Shown: positions 33,939 through 41,814 of the stretch, piece after piece
Position numbering within the stretch: position 1 is the first letter of the stretch
Layout of the letters: each line of letters starts with the position of its first letter
Source: JAPKYZ01 sp033763835
Lineage (GTDB): Bacteria; Acidobacteriota; Terriglobia; Bryobacterales; Bryobacteraceae
Length of the DNA: 64,000 nt
Assembly (NCBI GenBank): GCA_033763835.1
Contig: JANRJS010000014.1
Location: forward strand, 186,001-250,000
Direction: 5' to 3'
Position numbers and translations under genes: made by a program
The notes under the pieces: generated by a model
What the model was told of the DNA's origin: nothing
What the model saw: only the letters and a program-made list of their open reading frames with translations
Database searches by the model: none

Positions 33939-35749
33939 CGCTCCGGAACGCGGCCGGACCGGCGTACCCAAAAAGCCATGGTTTGCGCACACCGGCGCGC
34001 CTCGGGCGAATTTTGTAAGTCCTCGATCGAGAATTTCATCTTGCGCCGCCAGTTTGGATATTCGGCGGTGGAGCCGGGTAAATTTTGCTGCCGGATTTCG
34101 CCGGTCAGGTCCTCTTGATTGACGACGAACCATTCGCAGGGAGTGGTCGCCAAAAATCCGATGACCGCGCGATGGAGCTCTTCGGTAAATTCGGGGACTA
34201 ACTCCGCGTCCGCCGGAAAATCCGGCGGGAGTAACTGCGACTGGCGCAAACGGTCGAGCAGATACTGCCGGTCCCGCCGCCGCTCGGAAATCTGCCGCTC
34301 ATAATCTTCTCCGCCGATTAAATTCGCGCCGCGCCGGGCTTCAATATCGGCCGCTACCCAAAATCCGGCGAGCGTCGCTAAGTCGTGAGTCGTTACCGTG
34401 GCGACCGCTTGGGTTGGGTACTCCTCCGGCGGTCGGAATTCGCCGCCGCCATTGCGTTCGAAGTAGAGCACGCGATAACCCAGAAGTCCGTAACTGTCCA
34501 GTGTCTGACGCATCTCCCCGGTGATAGTGCCTAAGTCTTCGCCGATAATCCGTACGCGTAAGTGATGACTTTCACGAGCGAGCACGCCGAATAAGTCGCG
34601 CCAATTTTCGGCGACGTATACTCCGTCCCGGGGAGTAAATCCGTCGGGGATCCAGTAGAGGCGCAAGAGACGCATCACGTGATCGAGACGGAGCGCGCCG
34701 CCATGACGCGCGTTCTGGCGAATCGAGGCGGCGAACAGCTTGTAGCCATCCGCGCGGTGGCGGTCCTTATTCGGAGGGGGAAACGACCAATCCTGACCGT
34801 CGGGCGAAAACGCGTCCGGGGGCGCGCCGACTCGCGCTCCGGAAACGAAGAAGTCGCGGTAAGCCCAGAAATCGCACCCATACCGGTCGGTCGCCAGCGC
34901 TAAGTCGTGCACGAGTCCGACGGGCATCCCCAACTGCCGCGTGTAGGCTTGCACGTCGGCCAATTGCCGGTCGATCCACCATTGCAGCCAGCGAAAAAAA
35001 TCGAGTTCCCGGATGTGCGATTCGGCGAACTCGCGGCAGACGGTTGAGCGCGAGTCTTGATACTCGGGCGGCCACGCGGTCCAAAGCCAGGTTCCCGGAC
35101 GCTCCCGCCGGAATTTTTCGTCGAGCGCGCAAAACAAGGCGTAGTCGAGGAGCGGTTCGCCTTGTTCGGCGGTGTACCGATCGAAATCCGCGCCGCCGGA
35201 CCATTTTTCGTACGCTCGCCGCAATACCGATAACTTCAAGGCCGCGATCTTCTCGTACTCGACGAATTCGGAGGCGCGCAATTCTTCAAGCGACTCTCGC
35301 GGGGGGAGAAATTCGCGGGCTTCGGGGATCTGTTCGACGTCGAGATAGAGAAAATTCCGGTAGAAAGAACTGAGCGGTAAGTAGGGCGACGTGTTGTAAG
35401 GCAGGCGGTTGGCGATCGCGTGCAGCGGATTCAGCGCGACGAACGCGGCGCCGGTTTCGCGGGCCGCCCACTCGACGAAGTCGCGCAGGTCGCGAAAGTC
35501 GCCGCAACCCCAGTTTCGCGACGACCGCAGGCCGTAGAGCGCGATGGCGATTCCCGCGCACCGTTGCGGGCCGGGCGACCAAACCCGTGTGGGGTAGTCT
35601 TCGCCGCCGCTCTCTGGCGGGGCCGCTGACTCGCCCAGGGCGGCGAGAATTCTCTCGAGAACCTGTGGTTTTGGCCGGCGAAGCTCGCCGAATACGTCGG
35701 AATACTCCGTTTGGATCCCGCGGGCGCGGGCGGCGTCGAGGAGGTCCAA
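33935..35749 (-). CDS. malQ: 4-alpha-glucanotransferase
   Basis: Glycoside hydrolase family 77 amylomaltase, moving alpha-1,4-glucan segments between maltodextrins. The frame shows GIQTEYSDVFGELRRPKP (N-terminal module), FVALNPLHAIANRLPYNTSP, GLVHDLALATDRYG (catalytic Asp region), GALRLDHVMRL, VRIIGEDLGTITGEM (acid/base Glu) and TVTTHDLATLAGFW. About 604 residues from a TTG at 35749; the start is uncertain because the frame continues upstream into antisense of nuoB, and no ATG or GTG lies between that region and the conserved DVFGE segment. It is divergent from nuoB and coupled to dtd. Confidence 0.92.
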   Translation of the reverse strand: MDLLDAARARGIQTEYSDVFGELRRPKPQVLERILAALGESAAPPESGGEDYPTRVWSPGPQRCAGIAIALYGLRSSRNWGCGDFRDLRDFVEWAARETGAAFVALNPLHAIANRLPYNTSPYLPLSSFYRNFLYLDVEQIPEAREFLPPRESLEELRASEFVEYEKIAALKLSVLRRAYEKWSGGADFDRYTAEQGEPLLDYALFCALDEKFRRERPGTWLWTAWPPEYQDSRSTVCREFAESHIRELDFFRWLQWWIDRQLADVQAYTRQLGMPVGLVHDLALATDRYGCDFWAYRDFFVSGARVGAPPDAFSPDGQDWSFPPPNKDRHRADGYKLFAASIRQNARHGGALRLDHVMRLLRLYWIPDGFTPRDGVYVAENWRDLFGVLARESHHLRVRIIGEDLGTITGEMRQTLDSYGLLGYRVLYFERNGGGEFRPPEEYPTQAVATVTTHDLATLAGFWVAADIEARRGANLIGGEDYERQISERRRDRQYLLDRLRQSQLLPPDFPADAELVPEFTEELHRAVIGFLATTPCEWFVVNQEDLTGEIRQQNLPGSTAEYPNWRRKMKFSIEDLQNSPEARRCAQTMAFWVRRSGRVPER

Positions 35750-35798
35750 ACCAGTAGTGTACCTAGCGGCGAGGTCTGGGCATCCTACAATAGAGACG

Positions 35799-36365
35799 AT
35801 GGAAACCGGTACGCTCGAAAATCGGGTCGCCTTAGGCCCGGTCCCCGAAGACTTCTTCGCGAGGATCGACGACGAAGGCGTGACGAATACGTTTGGCGAC
35901 AGCGTCCTCTTGACGACGCTCGACAGCGTGTTGAATTGGGGCCGCAAGAACTCCATCTGGCCGATGGCGTTTGGCCTGGCTTGCTGCGCGATCGAGATGA
36001 TGTCGATGACGGCGTCGCGCTTCGACATCTCGCGGTTCGGCGCGGAGGTGTTCCGGGGTTCGCCGCGCCAAGCCGATTTGATGATCATCGCCGGCCGGGT
36101 TTCGAACAAGATGGCCCCCGTCGTCCGGCAGTTGTACCAGCAAATGCCCGAACCGAAGTGGGTGATCTCGATGGGCGCTTGCGCCACATCGATGGGCGTC
36201 TTCTCGAACTATGCGCTGGTGCCGGTCAATCAGGTCATCCCCGTGGACATTTATGTGCCCGGCTGCCCCCCGCGTCCCGAACAGTTGATTTACGCGATTA
36301 CGTTGTTGCAGGAAAAAATCCAGAAGGAGCGCGGGACGGTGACCAAAGCGCTCAATCTCGCCTAA
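35799..36365 (+). CDS. nuoB: NADH-quinone oxidoreductase subunit B (NuoB), standing alone
   Basis: 188 residues. This complex I subunit carries iron-sulfur cluster N2, the last cluster before quinone. Its ligands are visible: the tandem C62-C63 in MAFGLACCAIEMM, C128 in SMGACATSMGVF and C156 in YVPGCPPRPEQ. ATG chosen at 35799; an in-frame ATG at 35757 lies in the malQ start region. No nuoA, nuoC or nuoD is adjacent: malQ is divergent on the left and flagellar flaG follows 111 bases to the right. It is either a second copy or a separated subunit gene. Confidence 0.95.
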   Translation: METGTLENRVALGPVPEDFFARIDDEGVTNTFGDSVLLTTLDSVLNWGRKNSIWPMAFGLACCAIEMMSMTASRFDISRFGAEVFRGSPRQADLMIIAGRVSNKMAPVVRQLYQQMPEPKWVISMGACATSMGVFSNYALVPVNQVIPVDIYVPGCPPRPEQLIYAITLLQEKIQKERGTVTKALNLA

Positions 36366-36380
36366 CCGCCGCCGCTCGAT

Positions 36381-36406
36381 TAAATTCCGCGCCAAACGGC
36401 CGATAA
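36381..36406 (+). promoter_or_regulatory. Candidate sigma-28 (FliA) promoter of flaG
   Basis: TAAA at 36381 and GCCGATAA at 36399-36406 are separated by 14 bases; the flagellar sigma consensus I know is TAAA-N15-GCCGATAA. The -10 element is an exact match. The start would be near 36413, giving a leader of about 64 bases before the flaG ATG. FliA is encoded in this window at 51215. Confidence 0.7.
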
Positions 36407-36440
36407 GACCCATATCGAAAGTTAACTGAAGAACGGCGAT

Positions 36441-36455
36441 CGTCCTCTAAGGACG
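36441..36455 (+). other. Leader hairpin upstream of flaG
   Basis: CGTCC-TCTAA-GGACG can form a 5-bp stem in the flaG leader, 11 bases before the GGAGG ribosome site at 36467-36471. Too weak and without a T-run to be a terminator; a role is not evident. Confidence 0.35.
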
Positions 36456-36476
36456 GAGCACGTTCCGGAGGCGCGT

Positions 36477-36752
36477 ATGGACATCAGCACGATTCGTCCC
36501 GAAGCGGCGCCGGTCCCGCTGATCGAGCAGCCCATTTCGGCTCGAGAAGCGGCCGAACGCCGCGACTTGGTCAAAGCGGTAAAGGCGTTAAACGCCACGT
36601 CCGTCTTGGGAGAGAATCACGAACTCACCTTCGCGGTGGACCGCAATAGCCGCCGCCCCGTGCTGCGGATCGTCAACCGGGAAACGCGGGAAGTGGTGGA
36701 GCAGATCCCCTCGGAGGAAGTCTTGCGGCTGGCCGAAGGCTTGGACCGGTAA
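36477..36752 (+). CDS. flaG: FlaG family flagellar protein
   Basis: 91 residues. The second half, TFAVDRNSRRPVLRIVNRET, then EVVEQIPSEEVLRLAE, is the FlaG domain signature; FlaG proteins affect filament length and are usually coded near fliD/fliS. A GGAGG site six bases upstream confirms the ATG. It is the first gene of the flagellar block, preceded by a FliA-like promoter and followed by fliS. Confidence 0.93.
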   Translation: MDISTIRPEAAPVPLIEQPISAREAAERRDLVKAVKALNATSVLGENHELTFAVDRNSRRPVLRIVNRETREVVEQIPSEEVLRLAEGLDR

Positions 36753-36757
36753 TTTCG

Positions 36758-36785
36758 TCAAGATTTACCCGAGACCGGCCGATAT
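36758..36785 (+). promoter_or_regulatory. Possible sigma-28-like promoter before fliS
   Basis: TCAA at 36758 and GCCGATAT at 36778-36785 are spaced by 16 bases, similar to the flaG element. The predicted start would fall within about 5 bases of the fliS ATG (36796), so the transcript would be almost leaderless; this lowers my confidence. Confidence 0.4.
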
Positions 36786-36795
36786 CTACCTGAGA

Positions 36796-37185
36796 ATGAA
36801 CGGTTACCGCTCTTCCGACGCTTACCTGGAAACTACGGTTCGCTCGTCCGACCCCGTGGAACTCACCCGGTTGCTTTACCGGGCGTTGATCGACGCGCTG
36901 CGAAAAGCGCAGCAGGCTCACCAAGCGGGCGATCTTGCCATGCGGGGCCGGCAAGCCGGCAAAGCGCAGGCGATTCTCGCGGAGCTGGTTTCTTCGCTCG
37001 ATGGGACTAGCGAGCTGTCCGGGCGGCTGAACCGGTTGTACGATTACGCCCTGCACTTGATCCAGAAGGCGGTGTTCGATCAGGACGCCGCGCCTTTCGA
37101 GGAAGCGCGCCGGTTGATGGAAACGTTACTCGAAGCGTGGGAACGCGTCGAGGCGCCGATGGCTTTACCGGGGGCCGCCGCCTAA
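36796..37185 (+). CDS. fliS: Flagellar export chaperone FliS
   Basis: 129 residues. FliS keeps flagellin unpolymerised in the cytoplasm before export. The family opening is clear (NGYRSSDAYLETTVRSSDPV, then LTRLLYRALIDALRKA), and the helical remainder with SGRLNRLYDYALHLI matches the four-helix bundle. Flagellin and FliD genes are not in the window. The last 21 bases overlap the 3' end of the convergent flgJ-like gene. Confidence 0.94.
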   Translation: MNGYRSSDAYLETTVRSSDPVELTRLLYRALIDALRKAQQAHQAGDLAMRGRQAGKAQAILAELVSSLDGTSELSGRLNRLYDYALHLIQKAVFDQDAAPFEEARRLMETLLEAWERVEAPMALPGAAA

Positions 37186-37452
37186 GCCGTCGGCCAACAT
37201 CTTCGCGATCCCGAACCCTCCGCCCGCCGCCATGACTCGGGCGAACTCCTGTTCGGCGTATTCGGTCATCGTCGCTCCGGCGTCGCCGCCCGAACCCATC
37301 CATCCGCCTTCGGACGACTCCCGCATCGTCTTCAGCATTTGCTCGATCAGCATCGCCTCAAACTGTCCGGCGGCCTCAAGAATCTTTTCGGGCGAGGGCT
37401 CTTCCGGCGCGGTGACAACCCCGGCGTTTCGGGATGCCTGCGAGACGTTCAT
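37165..37452 (-). CDS. flgJ: FlgJ-type rod-binding protein (N-terminal domain only)
   Basis: 95 residues. It matches the rod-binding domain of FlgJ: ILEAAGQFEAMLIEQMLKTM, then a Gly-rich loop and TMTEYAEQEFARVMAAGGGF with the GIAKML end. The C-terminal muramidase domain of enterobacterial FlgJ is absent, as in many bacteria where the peptidoglycan hydrolase is a separate protein. Its ATG directly follows the flgI TAG. It would help assemble the rod in the periplasm. Confidence 0.92.
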   Translation of the reverse strand: MNVSQASRNAGVVTAPEEPSPEKILEAAGQFEAMLIEQMLKTMRESSEGGWMGSGGDAGATMTEYAEQEFARVMAAGGGFGIAKMLADGLGGGPR

Positions 37453-38550
37453 CTATATCACCTCCAGGATGGCTTCGATCGCTCCGGCGGCGCGCAGATT
37501 CTGCAAAATCGCGATCACGTCGCGCGGTGTCGAGCCGATCGATTGCAGCGCGCGGACCAACTCCTCAATGGTCGCTCCGTTCTTCAGAACCAGATTGCGC
37601 GACTTCTCTTCCTTGACACCGACGTTGACGTTCGGCACAACCGTCGTCTTACCGTCCGAAAAGGGCGCGGGCTGCGAGACGTCGAAAGTGGTTTGGATTT
37701 CGACGCTCAGCGCGCCGTGCATGATCGCCACCGGCGAGATGCGGACTTCTTTCCCCATCACGATGGTGCCCGTCCGTTCGTTGACGATCACCTTCGCGGC
37801 GCGGTCCGCGGCGACGGTGAGATCCTCGATGCCCGCGACGAACTCGGCGGTTCGCGGCATCCAGGCGGCAGGAGTCGAGACGGCGACGACGCCCGAATGC
37901 TCGGCGCGCGCTACCGCAACGCCTTCGGCTCCGAACTTCTTATTGATCGCGTCGGCGATGCGGGCGGCGGTGGAGAAATCGGGCTGGCGTAACTGGAGGC
38001 GAATCTCGGCGCCGGGCGCGACGGACGGGGCCGCGCGCTCGACGATCGCGCCGTTGGGTACGCGTCCCGCCGTGGGGTGATTGGTGGTTTGCGCATTACC
38101 CCCGCCCCGTCCCGCCACAAATCCACCGGTGACCACCGGGCCTTGAGCCACGGCGTATACGTCGCCGCTGGCCGCCTTGAGCGGCGTGAGGATCAACTGG
38201 CCGCCCTGCAAATTGGCGGCATCGCCCAGCGCGGCCACGCTCACGTCGATCCGCATCCCGGGTTGCGCGAATGCCGGCAGATTCGCGGTGACGATCACCG
38301 CCGCCATGTTGCGCACCAGGATCGCGGTGGGCGACACCTGCACGCCCATCCGCTCCAGCATGTTTGCGAGCGTCTGCGCCGAAAAGAACGTCTGCCGTTT
38401 GTCGCCCGTGCCGTTCAAACCGACCACCAGTCCATAACCGATCAGTTGGTTCTCGCGAATGCCTTCGATCGAGACCAGTTCCTTCAAGCGCGCGGCGTGC
38501 GGCGCGAGGTTTGTCGCGGCGGCGAGGGTGAGTAGAGCGAGAGTCGTCAT
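37453..38550 (-). CDS. flgI: Flagellar P-ring protein FlgI
   Basis: 365 residues, full length. It starts with a signal peptide (MTTLALLTLAAATNLAPHAA) and has the conserved RLKELVSIEGIRENQLIGYG, LVVGLNGTGDKRQTFF and ERTGTIVMGKEVRISPVAI motifs, ending VRALQSIGSTPRDVIAILQN. FlgI forms the peptidoglycan ring around the rod, which points to a Gram-negative envelope. It lies 3 bases after flgH and directly before flgJ on the same strand. Confidence 0.97.
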   Translation of the reverse strand: MTTLALLTLAAATNLAPHAARLKELVSIEGIRENQLIGYGLVVGLNGTGDKRQTFFSAQTLANMLERMGVQVSPTAILVRNMAAVIVTANLPAFAQPGMRIDVSVAALGDAANLQGGQLILTPLKAASGDVYAVAQGPVVTGGFVAGRGGGNAQTTNHPTAGRVPNGAIVERAAPSVAPGAEIRLQLRQPDFSTAARIADAINKKFGAEGVAVARAEHSGVVAVSTPAAWMPRTAEFVAGIEDLTVAADRAAKVIVNERTGTIVMGKEVRISPVAIMHGALSVEIQTTFDVSQPAPFSDGKTTVVPNVNVGVKEEKSRNLVLKNGATIEELVRALQSIGSTPRDVIAILQNLRAAGAIEAILEVI

Positions 38551-38553
38551 GAT

Positions 38554-39234
38554 CTAGAAAGGAAGAACGCCCATCAATAGGCGATAGAGAAAGTTGGGGC
38601 GGCGGATGGCGTCGCCGACGACGCCCTTGCCTTCGATCGCAATCTGCATTTGCCCCACGCGGTCGCTGGCGATGCGGTTCGTCGGCGAAAGATCGTTCCA
38701 GCGGACGACGCCGCGAATCGAGACGCGCTGGCGTTCCGAATTCGCCTGCACGTCCTTCGTGCCTTCGATCACTAGGTAGCCGTTGGGCAGCGTCTCCACC
38801 ACGCGCGCGGTGAGCGTGGTGGTGAGCGTGTTCGAACGAGTAGTCGATCCATCGCCTTCGAGCGACGATTCGCTTTCCATTTCGGCCAGTTCGCCGAGTG
38901 CCGGAATCTTCGTCCGCGGTCCGGCAAGCGCCGGGATGCTCGCCCTCAGATTGGACGTGCGACTAGCCGACGTGCTGCCGCGCGAAACCGCGGAGGCCCG
39001 GTCGCTAACGACGATCGTGATCAAGTCGCCTTTCTGGAACGCCCGCAAGTCGCGGGCCAGATCGCCGAAGCGCCCACCCGGCGAATAGAGCGATCCGGGC
39101 GAAACCGCCGATTCGCCCGCCATCTCCCGCGCCGCTCGCACATACTCTTCGAGGGGCGTGAGCGGGGGAGCTTTCTTCGTTTTCGCCGGCGAAAGCGCGG
39201 CGCAGGCCAGCAGCAATACGCTAATTCTTCGCAT
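38554..39234 (-). CDS. flgH: Flagellar L-ring protein FlgH
   Basis: 226 residues. FlgH builds the outer-membrane L-ring. The N-terminus MRRISVLLLACAALSPAK has a borderline lipobox (LLAC), as expected for this lipoprotein. Conserved stretches: GSLYSPGGRFGDLARDLRAF, KGDLITIVVSDRASAVSRGS and GYLVIEGTKDVQANSERQRV, ending DAIRRPNFLYRLLMGVLPF. The ATG at 39234 is set by a GGAGGAG ribosome site inside the end of flgA; the two genes overlap by 14 bases. Confidence 0.96.
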   Translation of the reverse strand: MRRISVLLLACAALSPAKTKKAPPLTPLEEYVRAAREMAGESAVSPGSLYSPGGRFGDLARDLRAFQKGDLITIVVSDRASAVSRGSTSASRTSNLRASIPALAGPRTKIPALGELAEMESESSLEGDGSTTRSNTLTTTLTARVVETLPNGYLVIEGTKDVQANSERQRVSIRGVVRWNDLSPTNRIASDRVGQMQIAIEGKGVVGDAIRRPNFLYRLLMGVLPF

Positions 39235-40081
39235 GGAACTCCTCCGCCGTCGCGCGTCCGGGTCCGGCGACGATCCCGTAGAAACGCTTTCCGGAAGAAA
39301 CGTTCTTGAGCAGGATTCGCTCGCCGCGCCGTCCGCCGGTTTCGGCTTTCGCTTCGACGCTGAGCTTTGCCGCACCCGCACCCGCTTCGACGACGACCGT
39401 CGACCCCGGAGCCACTTCGCGCGGACTGGTCAGTTGACTTTCGAATAAAGGTTCGCCTGCCTCGACAAGACGGCGCACGCATTTACCTACGGCGGCCGAC
39501 GAATCGGCGAGCGGCGCGGGAGCGGCGGGATGGCGCCGGCGGGTCTCGACCTTGATTTGAGCCTTGCCGATCGGCTCGTTCGGCTTGAGCGGTTCGGCCG
39601 CTACGGTCACCGGGGCTTCAACCGAAGCTTCGACCTTCGCCCAGACCGGGAACCGGCGTCCTTCGGCGGTCCGCACGAATCCGCGCCAGAGTCCCGAAAC
39701 CGAAAGCCCAGCGCAGGGGAACTCGACGGTCCCGTTCGGCACCGGCTGCCGCGCGAGGTCGAGTAATTCGATGGACGCCTCGGGCGCCGAAGCGCGCATG
39801 GCGGCGATCGCCTCTTCCGCCGAAAGCGTTCTACCGGGGCGCGTCACACATAGCTCCGGCGCGTCCCGAAGTTCGACGCCGTGTTTCCGCGCGAAGGCCG
39901 CAAGTTCGAATCCCGGAATCGTGCGGCGCACGCCGAATCGCGGCGCGAAGCCAAACACGGTATGGGCGGGTATCGGCGCAAGCGCAGCCACGCGCGCCGC
40001 CAGATCGCCCGCCGTAATGCGGTCGCCTTCGACGGCCAGGCAGCCCGCCGCCGAGAGCGCGAGTGAAGCGATTCCCGTCAT
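39221..40081 (-). CDS. flgA: Flagellar basal body P-ring chaperone FlgA
   Basis: 286 residues. The start MTGIASLALSAAGCLAVEGD is a probable signal peptide. The C-terminal SAF-like part is the FlgA signature: VAAEPLKPNEPIGKAQIKVE, LVEAGEPLFESQL, GSTVVVEAGAGAAKLSVEAK and the ERILLKNVSSGKRFYGIV end. FlgA helps FlgI assemble in the periplasm. It overlaps the flgG stop (ATGA) and the flgH start. Confidence 0.93.
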   Translation of the reverse strand: MTGIASLALSAAGCLAVEGDRITAGDLAARVAALAPIPAHTVFGFAPRFGVRRTIPGFELAAFARKHGVELRDAPELCVTRPGRTLSAEEAIAAMRASAPEASIELLDLARQPVPNGTVEFPCAGLSVSGLWRGFVRTAEGRRFPVWAKVEASVEAPVTVAAEPLKPNEPIGKAQIKVETRRRHPAAPAPLADSSAAVGKCVRRLVEAGEPLFESQLTSPREVAPGSTVVVEAGAGAAKLSVEAKAETGGRRGERILLKNVSSGKRFYGIVAGPGRATAEEFHAKN

Positions 40082-40869
40082 CGCGTCATGTTGTTCACTT
40101 GCTGGTACATCTCGTCCGCCGCGCGCACGATCTTCGAGTTCGCTTCGTAAGTACGCTGACTGACGATCATGTTGATGAACTCTTCGACGACGCTGACGTT
40201 AGAGCCTTCGGTATAGCCCTGCAACAGCGACCCCAGCCCTTCCTGTCCGCCCGGCAAACCGACCGTCGGCTCGCCCGAAGCGTCGGTGGGCAGATACATG
40301 TTCCGCCCGATCGAGTTGAGACCGCCCGGGTTGGTGAAGTTGGCGAGCTGAATTTGTCCCGCCAATTGCGACGCCGTTTGCCCCGGCAGCACGAAGCTCA
40401 CCGTGCCGTCGGCGGCGATGGTGACCGTTTGCGCTTCCGGTGGAATCGTCGCTTGCGGCTCAAGCGGATCGCCGTCGGCGGTAACGATGTTGCCGTCGCG
40501 GTCGAGGTGAAAATTTCCGGCGCGCGTGTAGGCGATCTCGCCCGTCGCGCGGCGAATCTGGAAGAACCCGCGCCCCTGGATCACCAGGTCCAGCGGATTG
40601 TCGGTCTGCGTAAAGCTGCCCTGCGTGAAGATGACTTCGTTCGACACGGGCCGCGTGCCCAGGCCGAGTTGCAGGCCGCTCGGAACGACGGTCTGCGCGC
40701 CCGCCGCCGCGCCGGGTTGGATGAAGTTCTGATACAGCAGGTCCTGGAACTGCGTGCGGCGCTGCTTAAACCCCACCGTATTCGAGTTCGCGAGGTTGTG
40801 CGCGATGTTATCGATATTCATCTGCTGGGCTTGCATGCCGCTGCCCGCGCTAAATAAGGCTCGAATCAT
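40078..40869 (-). CDS. flgG: Flagellar distal rod protein FlgG
   Basis: 263 residues, standard length. MIRALFSAGSGMQAQQMNID, then NIAHNLANSNTVGFK is the hook-basal-body rod signature, and the C-terminal block EGSNVSVVEEFINMIVSQRT with YEANSKIV is the matching coiled segment. It forms the distal rod in the periplasm. It lies 16 bases after flgF. Confidence 0.97.
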   Translation of the reverse strand: MIRALFSAGSGMQAQQMNIDNIAHNLANSNTVGFKQRRTQFQDLLYQNFIQPGAAAGAQTVVPSGLQLGLGTRPVSNEVIFTQGSFTQTDNPLDLVIQGRGFFQIRRATGEIAYTRAGNFHLDRDGNIVTADGDPLEPQATIPPEAQTVTIAADGTVSFVLPGQTASQLAGQIQLANFTNPGGLNSIGRNMYLPTDASGEPTVGLPGGQEGLGSLLQGYTEGSNVSVVEEFINMIVSQRTYEANSKIVRAADEMYQQVNNMTR

Positions 40870-40885
40870 TCTTGTGGTCTCCCGT

Positions 40886-41614
40886 TTATCCGTTCACACG
40901 CGCCACTTCGTCGACGGCCTTCTTATTCATTTCGCCGCCGAGCGCGATCGCGCGGTTGAGCATTTCGAATTGCCGCATGACGTTCACCAGGCGCACCGCG
41001 GTTTCGGCGGCGGGAACGTTGGCTTGCTCGATGCGTCCTTGATGGACCTCGACGCCGGAGGCCGGTTGGGGCTGAGGCGTGTCGAAGCTGAAATAGTTGC
41101 CGGGGCGCTTTTCGTTCGCTACCGTCGCCGCGAAATCGACAAGGACGAAACGGCCCGCCTCGCGCCCGCCCTGATGAATCGCGCCGTCCGCCGTAACGCG
41201 CAAATCGAGCGCCGGATCGGCCTTAAACTTCTGTCCGTCCTCGGTGCGAATCTCGACCTCGTAGCCGTCCGCCGTAACGATGCGGCCGTCGGCGGCGAGA
41301 TGAAAGTTGCCGTTACGCGTATAGAGCGGACCGTTCGGGCCGTTAATCGTAAAAAAGCCTTTACCCGACAGCCCGAAATCGAGGGTATTGCCTGTGGGTG
41401 TCAGCGCGCCTTGCGAGAAGTCCGTCCAGCGGCCTTCGATGACCGGGGACGAACGGTCCTCGCCCAGCGCCTCTTCCGAGAAGTATTGGCGGTACATCTC
41501 CCGATCCGCCTTGAAACCCGGCGTGGACGCGTTCGCCATGTTGTGCGCCAGCAAATCGAGCGCCTCTAGGCGCGACCGGAGCCCTCCGGCGGCGGCGGTA
41601 GCGAGTTGATCCAT
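40886..41614 (-). CDS. flgF: Flagellar proximal rod protein FlgF
   Basis: About 242 residues. It has the rod-protein start (RLEALDLLAHNMANASTPGF, then K), the LDFGLSGKGFFTINGPNGPL TRNGNF middle block, and the C-terminal VNVMRQFEMLNRAI. Compared with FlgG the N-terminal TAAAGGLRSRL and the position before flgG favour FlgF. I chose the ATG at 41614 (MDQLATAAAGG); an in-frame ATG two codons upstream at 41620 is equally possible, and neither has a clear ribosome site. First gene of the flgF-G-A-H-I-J operon. Confidence 0.92.
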   Translation of the reverse strand: MDQLATAAAGGLRSRLEALDLLAHNMANASTPGFKADREMYRQYFSEEALGEDRSSPVIEGRWTDFSQGALTPTGNTLDFGLSGKGFFTINGPNGPLYTRNGNFHLAADGRIVTADGYEVEIRTEDGQKFKADPALDLRVTADGAIHQGGREAGRFVLVDFAATVANEKRPGNYFSFDTPQPQPASGVEVHQGRIEQANVPAAETAVRLVNVMRQFEMLNRAIALGGEMNKKAVDEVARVNG

Positions 41615-41645
41615 GCCCATCTGTCGGCACTTCGCGCGAGAAACT

Positions 41646-41672
41646 TCAAGGCCGCCGCTCAATTGCCGATAC
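41646..41672 (+). promoter_or_regulatory. Candidate sigma-28-like promoter upstream of fliK
   Basis: TCAA at 41646 and GCCGATAC at 41665-41672 have the 15-base spacing of the flagellar sigma consensus. It lies in the 200-base gap between divergent flgF and fliK, pointing to fliK, with a predicted start near 41679 and a leader of about 135 bases. Nothing else was recognised in this gap. Confidence 0.5.
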
Positions 41673-41814
41673 GCAAATGCGAAGGGCCGGAACCGGCGTC
41701 AAAATTTTGCCGTCCGGATTCGCGCGAACGGCAAGTTTGCGGCGGCGCGGCGCGCGCGAAGGCCGATTTTCCAGCCTTTTTGCGATTGGTACGGCGCGTG
41801 CAAACTCTCGCAGC

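Noticed and set aside
35750..36187. N-terminal extension of malQ by about 146 codons
   Set aside because: It is antisense to nuoB and unlike glucanotransferases; the family similarity begins after 35749.
41762..41769. GCCGATTT as a further FliA-type -10 element before fliK
   Set aside because: No TAAA/TCAA-like element lies about 15 bases upstream.
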